Shown here: positions 17,802-26,323 of the stretch, one piece after another
Layout: each line of letters begins with the position of its first letter
Numbering within the stretch: position 1 is the stretch's first letter
Assembly (NCBI RefSeq): GCF_003012705.1
Contig: NZ_PXYL01000010.1
Coordinates: 142,496 to 206,495 of the forward strand
DNA: 64,000 nucleotides
Origin: Pseudaminobacter soli (ex Li et al. 2025)
GTDB lineage: Bacteria; Pseudomonadota; Alphaproteobacteria; Rhizobiales; Rhizobiaceae
Direction: 5' to 3'
Notes under the pieces: model-generated
What the model saw: the letters and a program-made list of their open reading frames with translations, nothing else
Told to the model about the DNA's origin: nothing
The model's database searches: none
Translations under genes and position numbers: made by a program

Positions 17802-18731
17802 TCAGCTCCGGCGCGAAAACTCCGTTTTCTCGAAAATCAGGACCACGAACAACGCCAGGATCAGCGGGATGATCAGGTAGAAGAATCGGAACACCAGGAG
17901 CGCGGCGAGAACGGCGGCCGGGTCCATGTCCGACAGGCCGGCCAGGAAGACGACTTCCAGCACGCCCAGGCCGCCCGGCGCGTGCGAGATCAGCGCCACC
18001 GAGAACGAGACGACGAACACGCCGAGCACGATGAAATAGCCGGGATTTCCTGTGGCCGGCAGCGCGAAATAGATGATCGCTGCCGCCGCCATCAGCTCGA
18101 TCGGCCCGATGATCAATTGCCGGGCCACGATCGACAGGCGAGGGTAGAAGATCTGCAGGCTGCCAAGCTGCAACGGCTTCAGCCTCAGCCAGCTGCCGAA
18201 GATGTAGAGGCCGATCAACACGAGAATCACGATGCCTGTGGTGCGCGAGGCCGAGATCGGCAGCACGTCGACGAATCGCTCCAGCACCTGCGGTTCCGCC
18301 AACAGCAGAATCGCACTGAGCAGCAGGGCGCCGAGCACGAAGGTGAAGGAACACAACGCCACCAGAATGCCCACTTCCTGGCCGGTCAGGCCGCGAGTCG
18401 CATAGGCGCGATAGCGGATGACGGCGCCTGACAGCACCGAGCCGCCGATATTGTGCGACAGCGCATAGGTGGTGAAGGAGCACAGCGTGATGAAAAGGAA
18501 GGACACCTTCTTGCCGAGGTGGCTGAGCGCGATGTGATCGTAGCCGGCCAGCGCCGCATAGGCGACAATGGAGCTCATTCCCGCCAGGACCCATCGGTGG
18601 ATGGGGATGGCGGTGAGGCCGTCGCCGACGTCCTCCAGCGAAATGCCGCGCAACTCGTGATAGAGCAGCCAGACCGAGAAGCCGACTGCGCTAAGTCCAA
18701 TCACAGGCCAGATATAGCTCTTCAATTTCAT
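17802..18731 (-). CDS. YbhN/UPF0104 family membrane protein (lysylphosphatidylglycerol-synthase-type TM domain)
   Basis: This is a 309-residue polytopic inner-membrane protein with about eight hydrophobic segments. Family marks are ALSHNIGGSVLSGAVIRYRAYATRGL in the first half and SHAPGGLGVLEVVFLAGL in the second. These correspond to the UPF0104/YbhN transmembrane region also found in MprF flippases, without the catalytic C-terminal domain. ATG 18731 is chosen because it begins a hydrophobic N-terminus; upstream in-frame sequence is not protein-like. Members are thought to move lipids, and the exact role here is unknown. Confidence 0.8.
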   Translation of the reverse strand: MKLKSYIWPVIGLSAVGFSVWLLYHELRGISLEDVGDGLTAIPIHRWVLAGMSSIVAYAALAGYDHIALSHLGKKVSFLFITLCSFTTYALSHNIGGSVLSGAVIRYRAYATRGLTGQEVGILVALCSFTFVLGALLLSAILLLAEPQVLERFVDVLPISASRTTGIVILVLIGLYIFGSWLRLKPLQLGSLQIFYPRLSIVARQLIIGPIELMAAAAIIYFALPATGNPGYFIVLGVFVVSFSVALISHAPGGLGVLEVVFLAGLSDMDPAAVLAALLVFRFFYLIIPLILALFVVLIFEKTEFSRRS

Positions 18732-18997
18732 CTTGTTGCGGCCATGCCTGCGAGGTCTCCTTCGTAACGTCAGGGGAAGGCGGAGCCGGGGCCGGTCCGC
18801 ATGCGTGGTGCTGCTCAAGAAATGCCCGATGAAAGCCTGCTGTTCAACTGGGAAGGGAGGCTTGGAGACGCCGCGGGCTAAATTTCGCTGCCGGGCTTGG
18901 TGATCGGACGTTGCGCTGCTATCTTCGGCGCAACTCGAAAAATTGTAGCGTGTGCAGCGTCCGTCAAGGTTCGCGCGGCGCAAGAAGGACACATAAG

Positions 18998-20374
18998 GTG
19001 GAAGACCCCGAACCCGGTGCGAGGGCGCCGGAAGCGGGTGCGTCCAGGGGAGACCGGCTGCCGCGTGGCGGCTCGGCGAACCGTCCGGCGAATCCCAGGA
19101 AAAGGGCGCCGGGCCATCGATCCGCCGAGCGGCAATCGAAGGCAGATGCACCTCAGCAAGTGCCGAAGGGCAAGAAGCGGCGTAAGCGCAAGCGCGGCCG
19201 GAAGGTTTTTGCACGCGACGGTGCGGCGCCGCAGGCCGGTCAGGCACCGGCTACGGGGCGGGCCGCGCAGGCTCCGGCTGCCCGCCGTACTGCTTCAGAA
19301 ATCGTAAATGGTGGCTCGTCGCCTCTGATCAGGCGACCGGACGCATCGCGCCGCAACGACGCCGGCGAATCGCCCATTTTCGCAGCGCTCGATCTCGGCA
19401 CCAACAATTGCCGCCTGTTGATGGCGGTGCCGGGACGGCCCGGCCAGTTCCGGGTGGTCGACGCATTCTCGCGCATCGTCCGTCTCGGCGAGGGCTTGAG
19501 CAGCAGTGGACGGCTTTCGCGTCCGGCGATGGACCGGGCAGTCGAAGCCCTGAAGATATGCGGCGACAAGCTGCGCAACCGTTCCGTCAAGCGCGCCCGG
19601 CTTATTGCCACGGAGGCCTGCCGCTCGGCCGAGAACGGGGCCGAATTCCTCGATCGTGTCGAGGCCGAGGCAGGCCTGAAGCTGGAAATCATCGACCGCC
19701 AGACCGAAGCCCGGCTGGCGGTTTCGGGTTGCGGCTCGCTGATCGATCGCGACACCAACGGTGTTGTGCTGTTCGACATCGGCGGCGGCTCGTCGGAGAT
19801 CGCCCTGATCGATCTGTCCGGCAAGAGGTCGCCACGCCTGGCCAATCACATCGTGTCGTGGACATCGCTGCCGGTCGGCGTGGTCTCGCTGGCCGAACGC
19901 TTCGGCGGGCGTCACGTCACCCCGGACATCTTTTCGGCCATGGTCGACGATGTCGCCGGGCTGATCGCCGGGTTCCAGGAGCGCGACCGAATCAACCATC
20001 TGATGGACGGCGCGCGTTTTCATCTGCTCGGCACGTCGGGCACTGTGACGACGCTTGCAGGTGTTCATCTCGGCCTGGAGCGCTATGATCGGCGCCGGGT
20101 GGATGGCCTGTGGATGGACAACGCCTCGGTCGACGGCATGATCGAAAAGCTGCTCGGCTGGGATTTCCACGCGCGCGTCGCCAATGCCTGCATCGGCGCC
20201 GATCGCGCCGACCTGGTTCTGGCCGGCTGCGCCATCCTTGAAGCCATCCGCCGGGTCTGGCCCTCGGAGCGGCTGCGCGTGGCGGATCGCGGCCTGCGCG
20301 AAGGCATATTGAGTGAATTGATGGCTGACGACGGCGTTTGGCGCCGCAACTGGCGAAACGGACCACGCCAATGA
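18998..20374 (+). CDS. ppx: Ppx/GppA family exopolyphosphatase/guanosine pentaphosphate phosphatase
   Basis: This 458-residue enzyme of the actin-like ATPase fold hydrolyses polyphosphate or pppGpp. The phosphate-binding motif [15 protein letters not shown] is near residue 128 and the second motif [15 protein letters not shown] is near residue 260. GTG 18998 has AAGGA about nine bases upstream. The first ~125 residues are an unusual basic, disordered extension with [11 protein letters not shown], absent from the E. coli enzymes; it may bind polyphosphate or nucleic acid. The gene overlaps rlmE by ATGA, so phosphatase and rRNA methyltransferase are translationally coupled. Confidence 0.85.
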   Translation: MEDPEPGARAPEAGASRGDRLPRGGSANRPANPRKRAPGHRSAERQSKADAPQQVPKGKKRRKRKRGRKVFARDGAAPQAGQAPATGRAAQAPAARRTASEIVNGGSSPLIRRPDASRRNDAGESPIFAALDLGTNNCRLLMAVPGRPGQFRVVDAFSRIVRLGEGLSSSGRLSRPAMDRAVEALKICGDKLRNRSVKRARLIATEACRSAENGAEFLDRVEAEAGLKLEIIDRQTEARLAVSGCGSLIDRDTNGVVLFDIGGGSSEIALIDLSGKRSPRLANHIVSWTSLPVGVVSLAERFGGRHVTPDIFSAMVDDVAGLIAGFQERDRINHLMDGARFHLLGTSGTVTTLAGVHLGLERYDRRRVDGLWMDNASVDGMIEKLLGWDFHARVANACIGADRADLVLAGCAILEAIRRVWPSERLRVADRGLREGILSELMADDGVWRRNWRNGPRQ

Positions 20375-21063
20375 CGAAGAAACCCGAAAAGCCGGCTGCC
20401 GGCACCCGCGTTCTGAAAACGCGAATCAAGAAGAAGAGCGGCCTGAAGGAATCGTCGCGCCGCTGGCTCGAGCGCCACATGAACGACCCTTATGTGCAGC
20501 GTTCGAAGGCCGACGGCTATCGCTCGCGCGCGGCCTACAAGCTGATCGAGATCGACGACCGTCACCATCTGCTGAAGCCGGGCCTGAAGGTGATCGACCT
20601 TGGCGCAGCACCAGGCGGCTGGTGCCAGGTGGCGGCGGCCCGCACGAAGTCGAAGCCGGAAAACCCGCATGTCGTGGGCATCGACTATCTCGGTATGGAT
20701 GCCGTGCCGGGCACGGTGGTGCTGGAGATGGATTTCCTGGACGACGACGCGCCCGCACGGTTGATCGAGACGTTGGGCGGTGAGCCGGATCTGGTGCTGT
20801 CGGATATGGCGGCGCCCACCACCGGCCATCGCCGCACCGACCATCTGCGCACCATGCATCTGTGCGAGGTGGCAGCGGAGTTTGCGATTTCCGTGCTGAA
20901 GCCGGGCGGCCACTTCCTCGCCAAGACCTTCCAGGGCGGCACCGAGGGCGAACTGCTGACGCGGCTCAAGCAGAATTTCCGCTCCGTGCAGCACGTCAAG
21001 CCGCCGGCATCGCGCGACGAATCGGCCGAACTCTATCTACTTGCCAAGGACTTCAAGGGCTGA
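20371..21063 (+). CDS. rlmE: 23S rRNA (uridine-2'-O-) methyltransferase
   Basis: This 230-residue FtsJ/RrmJ family enzyme methylates U2552 in the A-loop of 23S rRNA, acting on the 50S subunit. The SAM motif [14 protein letters not shown] is seen near residue 75, followed by the [14 protein letters not shown] motif with the catalytic Asp and the [12 protein letters not shown] segment with the catalytic Lys. A basic N-terminal tail is usual for alphaproteobacterial members. The start overlaps the preceding phosphatase stop. Confidence 0.93.
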   Translation: MTKKPEKPAAGTRVLKTRIKKKSGLKESSRRWLERHMNDPYVQRSKADGYRSRAAYKLIEIDDRHHLLKPGLKVIDLGAAPGGWCQVAAARTKSKPENPHVVGIDYLGMDAVPGTVVLEMDFLDDDAPARLIETLGGEPDLVLSDMAAPTTGHRRTDHLRTMHLCEVAAEFAISVLKPGGHFLAKTFQGGTEGELLTRLKQNFRSVQHVKPPASRDESAELYLLAKDFKG

Positions 21064-21095
21064 CGCGCCAGCTTAGCTGGTCGAATCAAGGCCGG

Positions 21096-22598
21096 TCAGT
21101 CGGGCCGGCGCGACGTAAGCGGGGCGGTCTGCGAACTGCCTGATGCGGGCTCGATTTCGCGCGCCCCGCGACCGCTGTGGCCCGAAACCGCACTGCCCGC
21201 ATCGGCCGGCAAGCGGATGAAGAAGAATGCTGCCGTTGCAGAAATCGCCGCGACCAGGAAGAAGGCGGAGTGGAAATCGCTCAGCGTGAGCGGGCCGCCA
21301 TGAAGTTTCGTGGAGACTTCCAGGATGCCACCGGCCACGGCAACGCCGAGCGCGATGCTGATCTGCTGGAACACGGCGGTGATGGGCGTTGCCTTGCTGG
21401 TATCCGCCTCCGAGACCTCGGCATAGGCCAGCGCGTTGACGCCGGTGAAGAACATCGAGCGGATGAAGCCGCCGATCAGCAGGATGGCGAGCATCGTGGG
21501 ATAGGACGTCTCTGGCGTAAAGAAGCCGTAGATCGCAATCGTTGCGCCCGAAATCACTGAGCCGAGGATCAGCACGCGGCGGAAGCCTGCCACCCTGAAC
21601 ACCCAGGCGGTGACCAGCTTCATCCCGATGGCGCCCATTGCCGAGACGAAGGTGATCATGCCCGACTGGAAAGGCGTCAGGCCGAAGCCGATCTGCAGCA
21701 TCAGGGGCAACAGGAAGGGCACGGCGCCAATGCCGATGCGAAACAGGCTGCCGCCGACCACCGCGGAGCGGAACACCTGGTTCCTGAACAGCCGAAGCGC
21801 CAGCAGCGGGTGCGGCGCCACCTTGGCGTGGCGCAGATAGATGAGGCCCGCCAGCAGGCCGATGACCAGCGTGGCGATGCCGACGCTCGGGGGCAGGGCA
21901 GGCAGGCTGACCACCGACAAGCCGAACACCACGCCGGAGGCCGCAATGCCGCTCAGGATGAAGCCCGGCACGTCGAGCGGCGGAACCCCGATCGAATCGG
22001 TCTCGGGCAGGAAGCGGGTCGCCAGCCACATGCCGATGATGCCGATGGGCACGTTGATCAGAAAAATCCAGTGCCAGGTGAAATAGGTGGTGATGAAGCC
22101 GCCGACCGGCGGACCCACAAGCGGTCCGACAAGCGCGGGCACTGTCAGCCACGACATTGCGGCGACCAGTTCGTTCTTCGGCGTCGAGCGGACCAGAACC
22201 AGCCTGCCCACTGGCGTCATCATGGCCCCGCCCATGCCCTGCAGGAAGCGGGAGACGACGAAGGCCGGCAGCGAATTGGAAATCGCGCAGGCCACCGAGC
22301 CGACGACGAAGACGGCGATGGCGGCGCGGAACACGTTCTTGGCGCCGAAACGGTCGGCCATCCAGCCGCTGATCGGAATGAAGACCGCCAGCGAAACCAG
22401 ATAGGCCGTCAGCGCCAGCTTCAATGCGATGGGACTCGTGCCGATATCCGTCGCGATCGCCGGCAGCGACGTCGCGATCACCGTCGAATCCATGTTTTCC
22501 ATGAAAAGGGCGACCGCGAGAATGAGCGGAATGGTGCGATTCACGAAACTGTCCCGGAATATATCGCCGGACGGCGCGAACGCGTCGACCCGGTGCAA
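21096..22598 (-). CDS. MFS drug exporter, DHA2 (EmrB/QacA) type
   Basis: This is an inner-membrane multidrug-type exporter of about 500 residues with roughly fourteen hydrophobic segments. Motif A is seen in GWMADRFGAKNVFR and the DHA2 motif C in WLTVPALVGPLVGPPVGGFI. The N-terminal ENMDSTVIATSLPAIA matches the family-typical first helix. The start used is TTG 22598; a downstream GTG just before NRTIPLILAV is an equally plausible start. It stands alone, with no adjacent membrane-fusion protein or regulator, so the substrate cannot be guessed. Confidence 0.85.
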   Translation of the reverse strand: MHRVDAFAPSGDIFRDSFVNRTIPLILAVALFMENMDSTVIATSLPAIATDIGTSPIALKLALTAYLVSLAVFIPISGWMADRFGAKNVFRAAIAVFVVGSVACAISNSLPAFVVSRFLQGMGGAMMTPVGRLVLVRSTPKNELVAAMSWLTVPALVGPLVGPPVGGFITTYFTWHWIFLINVPIGIIGMWLATRFLPETDSIGVPPLDVPGFILSGIAASGVVFGLSVVSLPALPPSVGIATLVIGLLAGLIYLRHAKVAPHPLLALRLFRNQVFRSAVVGGSLFRIGIGAVPFLLPLMLQIGFGLTPFQSGMITFVSAMGAIGMKLVTAWVFRVAGFRRVLILGSVISGATIAIYGFFTPETSYPTMLAILLIGGFIRSMFFTGVNALAYAEVSEADTSKATPITAVFQQISIALGVAVAGGILEVSTKLHGGPLTLSDFHSAFFLVAAISATAAFFFIRLPADAGSAVSGHSGRGAREIEPASGSSQTAPLTSRRPD

Positions 22599-22765
22599 TT
22601 AACAACACGAGCAGGCCGGATATGTCGTCGGTTTTTGGCCGAAGCAAGAAGATTGCGGTTGGGCCAGGGGCCTGCGGCCGTCACTTCTGTGTGAGAAGAA
22701 CCGGGGCTACGCAGTACCAAGCGCCCCTCGACGCCAAAGCTACGATGGACGTGGTGAACAAATCC

Positions 22766-22957
22766 TTAGCGCGCGCCCGACCTTCTTTGCGGAAACATGA
22801 CGACCTCGCCTTTAGGGGCCGTATGCTCTGCCGTGAGCACCGCTTCCACCAACAGCTCGACGGCTTCATTGAGCTGTCGGCTGGCGGCGTCGCGGCCCTG
22901 CAGATGTTGTTGCGCTTTTTCCAGCAATTGCCGCGCGGTGGCAAAGTCCGACCTCAA
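22766..22957 (-). CDS. Small conserved-looking protein, 63 residues
   Basis: This short helical protein starts at TTG 22957 with GGAGG nine bases upstream, which supports translation. The sequence is amphipathic (SDFATARQLLEKAQQHL and QLNEAVELLVEAVLTAE) and ends in a basic tail, giving the look of a two-helix hairpin. No family is recognised. The good ribosome site and codon use make a real gene likely despite its size. Confidence 0.5.
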   Translation of the reverse strand: MRSDFATARQLLEKAQQHLQGRDAASRQLNEAVELLVEAVLTAEHTAPKGEVVMFPQRRSGAR

Positions 22958-23086
22958 TGTGAGCCTCCATTCGCCCCCCGTTGCCGAAATTGGCTCAAGG
23001 CACTTGCGAAAGGATCAAGGAAATAGGTCGAATTTTACCAATCGCGGCTGACGTCGGGGCAGTTACTGACTTATTCACCGCCAGCC

Positions 23087-23446
23087 TTACTGGCCAATCC
23101 GGACAATGCAGTTCTTCGCCATGATTTCCTGGTTGATGGCGAGGATTTCGCCCTTCACCTCGGCGATCTTCGCCTCGCGCTCGCTCGGCGAGTTGATCAT
23201 CGACTGCGTCAGGCCGGTGAACGCACTGCTGATCAGGTCGGCGCGGAATCGTTCGCTCTGGGCGTCGATCAGAAGATCGCGGATCTGCATGCGCCGATCA
23301 CGTTCGGTAATCAGCATAGGGCAATCGAGGTTCTTGAAGCGCGCGTCGTTCACCGTCTTGGCCTCGATCGCATCCGGCGGCGTTGCGCAGCCGGCGAGGG
23401 CCGCGGCGGCGGCGAGCACAACAAAACTCCAACTCGTCATCTGCAT
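23087..23446 (-). CDS. Putative lipoprotein of unknown function
   Basis: This 119-residue protein has an N-terminal lipoprotein signal (residues 1-19) ending in a lipobox LAGC, so it should be lipid-anchored in the envelope. Two further cysteines occur, in LDCPML and KNCIVR. The rest is helical, with REAKIAEVKGEILAINQEIMAKN as a probable coiled coil. ATG 23446 or ATG 23440 could start it. I recognise no family, although similar small coiled-coil lipoproteins are common in Rhizobiales. Confidence 0.65.
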   Translation of the reverse strand: MQMTSWSFVVLAAAAALAGCATPPDAIEAKTVNDARFKNLDCPMLITERDRRMQIRDLLIDAQSERFRADLISSAFTGLTQSMINSPSEREAKIAEVKGEILAINQEIMAKNCIVRIGQ

Positions 23447-23655
23447 GCCTGCGGCCTTGCCTTGCCCATGTGGCGATAATTTGCGTGTTTGTCGAACCGA
23501 TATGAGCAAGACGTCGCCGTGTCTGCCGGCCCGCTTGGTGCCATGACCGCGGACCGCTTACAACCTATTGATTTGACACATATGCGAGCGGAGACCAGCG
23601 TTTTTGCGGGTGCTGGCTTCCGCACGACGCCAGCTTGTCAATGGGAGGTTCGAAT

Positions 23656-23868
23656 ATGCGTTTCCTGACAGGCGCTTTCGCAATTGCCATTGGGCTCGGG
23701 CTCGCCGCTCCGGCAAGCGCGACGATCAACTACAACGCCAGCAAGTCCAACACCGCGAATCTCAAATGTCATGCTGGGCGCTCGCACATGGCCGTCAAAG
23801 GATGTGGCGTTCCGCAACACAGCACCGGGATGGCTACCGGCCGACGCATGTACAAGCCCATCCAGTGA
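23656..23868 (+). CDS. Small secreted protein, 70 residues
   Basis: ATG 23656 has GGGAGG at 23643-23648, seven bases upstream. The first 22 residues are a signal peptide (MRFLTGAFAIAIGLGLAAPASA). The mature peptide has about 48 residues, with two cysteines in LKCHAG and KGCGVP that could form a disulfide. Nothing in it identifies a family. It is called on its strong ribosome site and signal peptide. Confidence 0.55.
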   Translation: MRFLTGAFAIAIGLGLAAPASATINYNASKSNTANLKCHAGRSHMAVKGCGVPQHSTGMATGRRMYKPIQ

Positions 23869-24066
23869 TTCGACCGATTCGCTCGAACCAGATTCGGCCG
23901 CCCCTTTCGACCGACTGAAACCGAACGTCGTTTTGCCTAGTCTTTGTGTGGAAGGAACAATGCGCTCATTGTGCTTGCCGGCGACTAGCCTGATGGCGCG
24001 CCGAGGCGAAGAGCGAAAATTCAGAAGATTGTTATCTGAGGTTGTCGACGAAGCTAGCTGGATAAG

Positions 24067-24141
24067 TGGCTCCCCGGGCCGGATTCGAACCAGCGACCAA
24101 CCGGTTAACAGCCGGTTGCTCTACCACTGAGCTACCGGGGA
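24067..24141 (-). tRNA. tRNA-Asn (anticodon GUU)
   Basis: The minus strand gives a complete 75-base tRNA with encoded CCA. The acceptor stem is TCCCCGG/CCGGGGA with discriminator G. The anticodon arm is ACCGG-CTGTTAA-CCGGT, so the anticodon is GTT, and the T arm carries the standard TTCGAAT loop. Confidence 0.93.
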
Positions 24142-24166
24142 ACAGCGGCTCGTCAGAACGAGGCTG

Positions 24167-24195
24167 CGTATAGCAAACCCTTTTCGGCTTTGCAA
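24167..24195 (-). promoter_or_regulatory. Probable promoter of tRNA-Asn
   Basis: On the minus strand TTGCAA (24190-24195) and TATACG (24167-24172, within GCTATACG) are separated by 17 bases and lie 26 bases before the tRNA. The -10 is good and the -35 is fair. Confidence 0.45.
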
Positions 24196-24328
24196 AGAGC
24201 GAATGTGATTTTTTTGCTGAATAATTTGCGGCTACCTCGAAAAGGCGATGGGACCCCTTCATATGTAAGGCTCTTGGCGGTTGTGCAGGCGGGCCGTTTT
24301 TCCACAGGGGAGGGGTAGGGCGCGTCAT

Positions 24329-24631
24329 ATGGCCGAAAAGGAAACGCCTGCCGAAGCAACCCAACGCCGCACGATCTCGATTCTAGGTCGCGAGATTCGT
24401 TTGCCGGAATCACGAAACAAGCGCATCGCGCTGGGCGTCGGGCTGACAATTCTCGGCCTGCTCGGTTTTCTGCCGATTCTTGGCTTCTGGATGATTCCAG
24501 TCGGGCTGCTGCTGCTTTCCTACGAGTTCGCATCGATTCGTCGCTATCGTCGCCGCGGAATCGTACGTTGGAAGCGGTGGCGCAAAGGACGTGACGAGGA
24601 GGAGCGAAGCGGCGATTCGCAGTCAAAATGA
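24329..24631 (+). CDS. Small inner-membrane protein, PGPGW-like
   Basis: This is a 100-residue membrane protein. ATG 24329 follows GGGGAGGGG by about ten bases. After a polar N-terminus (about 35 residues) there is a paired hydrophobic region (about residues 42-75: LGVGLTILGLLGFLPILGFW then MIPVGLLLLSYEF), followed by a strongly basic tail RRYRRRGIVRWKRWRKGR that should stay in the cytoplasm. The arrangement resembles small PGPGW/TIGR02611-like membrane proteins. That similarity is only by layout, and no function is known. Confidence 0.6.
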   Translation: MAEKETPAEATQRRTISILGREIRLPESRNKRIALGVGLTILGLLGFLPILGFWMIPVGLLLLSYEFASIRRYRRRGIVRWKRWRKGRDEEERSGDSQSK

Positions 24632-24767
24632 TTCCGGGCCGAATCGGATTGCTGCAGAATCGCCTCGCAACATCTGGATTCCATTAGGGAATTGTAATGG
24701 GCACGTTCAGTTTGCGTTCATCCTAAGCCGCCTAGGTTCCTTGTGTTGAATAGATAAGGAGCCTCCC

Positions 24768-25085
24768 ATGAAGCGCATTGCCCTTGCCCTTGTAGCCATG
24801 TCAGTCCTCGCAGCCCCGATTGCCGCGCAGGCGCAGCCCGGCTACGGCAACCAGGTCGAGTACCGCCACGGCCACAAGAATCAGCATCACAAGCCGGCCC
24901 CCAAGCCACACTGGGCCAAGGGTAAGCGCTTGCCCGACTGGAAGCGCCAGCATGTCGTTCGCGACTATCACCGCTACGGCCTCCAGCGTCCCGCTCGCGG
25001 GCAGGAATGGGTTCGGGTCGATAACAGCTATATTCTCGTGAATATGGCGTCAGGGATCATTGCCGGCATTTTCGCTGGCCGCTGA
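24768..25085 (+). CDS. RcnB family periplasmic protein
   Basis: This 105-residue exported protein has a signal peptide (residues 1-22, ending in AQA) and a His-rich segment (RHGHKNQHHKPAPKPHW). The C-terminal pattern RHGLPRPPRGxxWVR-like (YGLQRPARGQEWVRVDNSYILVN) and the final IAGIFAGR hydrophobic end are typical of the RcnB family. E. coli RcnB is a periplasmic protein in Ni/Co homeostasis. The His-rich part could bind metal here, but no rcnA or metal regulator is adjacent, so the metal role is inference. AAGGAG precedes the ATG. Confidence 0.75.
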   Translation: MKRIALALVAMSVLAAPIAAQAQPGYGNQVEYRHGHKNQHHKPAPKPHWAKGKRLPDWKRQHVVRDYHRYGLQRPARGQEWVRVDNSYILVNMASGIIAGIFAGR

Positions 25086-25255
25086 TCCGGCGGTCGAGAG
25101 TGCTGAAGAGGGCGGCTGAAGAGCCGCCCCGTCCATTTACTATAAGGGCAAAACGTTCGCCCAAAGATCGATCCTCGGTGGGGTGCCGCTACGTAATTGG
25201 CGTGACAATCATCACAAATGGTGCGGGGAAAGTTACACGAACGACGTCTTGACAG

Positions 25256-25284
25256 CTTGACGCAAAAAATCTGGCAACCTATTG
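25256..25284 (+). promoter_or_regulatory. Promoter of tRNA-Cys
   Basis: CTTGAC (25256-25261), a 17-base spacer and CTATTG (25279-25284) lie 28 bases before the tRNA. This is close to the rhizobial consensus CTTGAC-N17-CTATAT. A second CTTGAC at 25248-25253 overlaps it but has no matching -10. Confidence 0.6.
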
Positions 25285-25312
25285 AACCCCCGTAGAACGC
25301 CGGCAGCGGCGA

Positions 25313-25386
25313 GGCCTCGTGGCGGAGTGGTTACGCAGAGGACTGCAAATCCTTGCACCCCGGTTCGATTCCGGGCGAGGCCTCCA
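25313..25386 (+). tRNA. tRNA-Cys (anticodon GCA)
   Basis: This is a complete 74-base tRNA with encoded CCA. The acceptor stem is GGCCTCG/CGAGGCC with discriminator T, the anticodon arm is GAGGA-CTGCAAA-TCCTT (anticodon GCA), and the T arm is CCGG-TTCGATT-CCGG. Confidence 0.92.
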
Positions 25387-25473
25387 ATCTGCCGCATCTG
25401 GTCCTAAAATGGACCGACTGTTCTACCCGGTAAGAAATGCGCAGTGCTGGCGCCGAGACGGGTTGTTTTGGGT

Positions 25474-26148
25474 ATGAATACTGACTTTTCCGAACAGCGC
25501 GTGAAAATGGTTGATGGCCAGGTCCGTACCACCGACGTGACGGATCCGGGCGTGCTCGAAGCCATGCTTACGGTGCCGCGCGAAGCATTCGTTCCCGTCA
25601 AGCGTCAGGCGCTCGCCTATATCGACGAGCACATCGAAATTGCGCCGGCTGAGGCCGGCAAGCCTGCGCGCTACCTCATGCAGGCGTCGCCCTTTGCCAA
25701 GCTCGTGCAGCTTGCCGATGTGCGCCCGACCGATTTCGTGCTCGATATCGGTTGCGGCACCGGCTATTCGGCTGCGGTCCTGTCCAGGCTGGCAAGCTCA
25801 GTCGTTGCGCTGGAAAGCGATGCAGGGCTCGCCGACGCTGCCACCTCGACCCTTTCGAGCCTCGGCTATGACAATGTCGCAGTGGTGCAGGGGCCTTTGC
25901 AGGCCGGCTACGCGGCCGAAGCTCCCTATGATGTGATTTTCCTCGACGGATCGGTTGAAGAACTGCCTAAGTCGTTGTTTGATCAGCTCAAGGAAGGCGG
26001 CCGACTCGTCGCCGTCGAGGGGCAGGGCAATGCAGGCGTTGCACGTCTCTTTTTAAAGACTACTGGTGTTGTCACCGGCCGCAGGGCATTTAATGCGGCA
26101 ATTAGGCCACTGCCGGGATTTGAACGCGCTGGCGCTTTCGAATTCTAA
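25474..26148 (+). CDS. Protein-L-isoaspartate O-methyltransferase family protein
   Basis: This 224-residue SAM-dependent methyltransferase has motif I LDIGCGTGYSAAVLSRL near residue 93 and the family N-terminus RVKMVDGQVRTTDVTDPGVLEAM. It also has VPREAFVP, which corresponds to the PIMT substrate region. It is a paralogue of the pcm gene at 52735, and only the latter sits in the classic surE-pcm setting. Its substrate is therefore uncertain. It precedes tolC by 175 bases on the same strand, an arrangement I recall as common in Rhizobiales. ATG 25474 is used because the upstream in-frame codons have no ribosome site. Confidence 0.8.
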   Translation: MNTDFSEQRVKMVDGQVRTTDVTDPGVLEAMLTVPREAFVPVKRQALAYIDEHIEIAPAEAGKPARYLMQASPFAKLVQLADVRPTDFVLDIGCGTGYSAAVLSRLASSVVALESDAGLADAATSTLSSLGYDNVAVVQGPLQAGYAAEAPYDVIFLDGSVEELPKSLFDQLKEGGRLVAVEGQGNAGVARLFLKTTGVVTGRRAFNAAIRPLPGFERAGAFEF

Positions 26149-26323
26149 GCAGGAAAGTCTTGCGGCTGTCCTGCTGCCGTGGTGGCCTTATGGTGAACCA
26201 TTGCTGAATACTCGTGCCTGAGTCGGGTTTGGGGGTCAGCAGGGGGCATTCAAGGATCGATCGAGGTGGGCGTTTGTCTGCTCGGCCGTTTTTGCTCCCA
26301 CTGAAACGGATGAGGGACAAGTC

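Noticed and set aside
21073..22647. Overlapping minus-strand frame in another register within the MFS gene
   Set aside because: Its translation is Arg/Gly/Pro-rich without hydrophobic segments; the register at 21096-22598 encodes a normal exporter.
22622..23026. Plus-strand frame of 134 codons downstream of the MFS gene start
   Set aside because: No ribosome site and unnatural composition; the minus-strand 63-residue gene in the same place has a GGAGG site.
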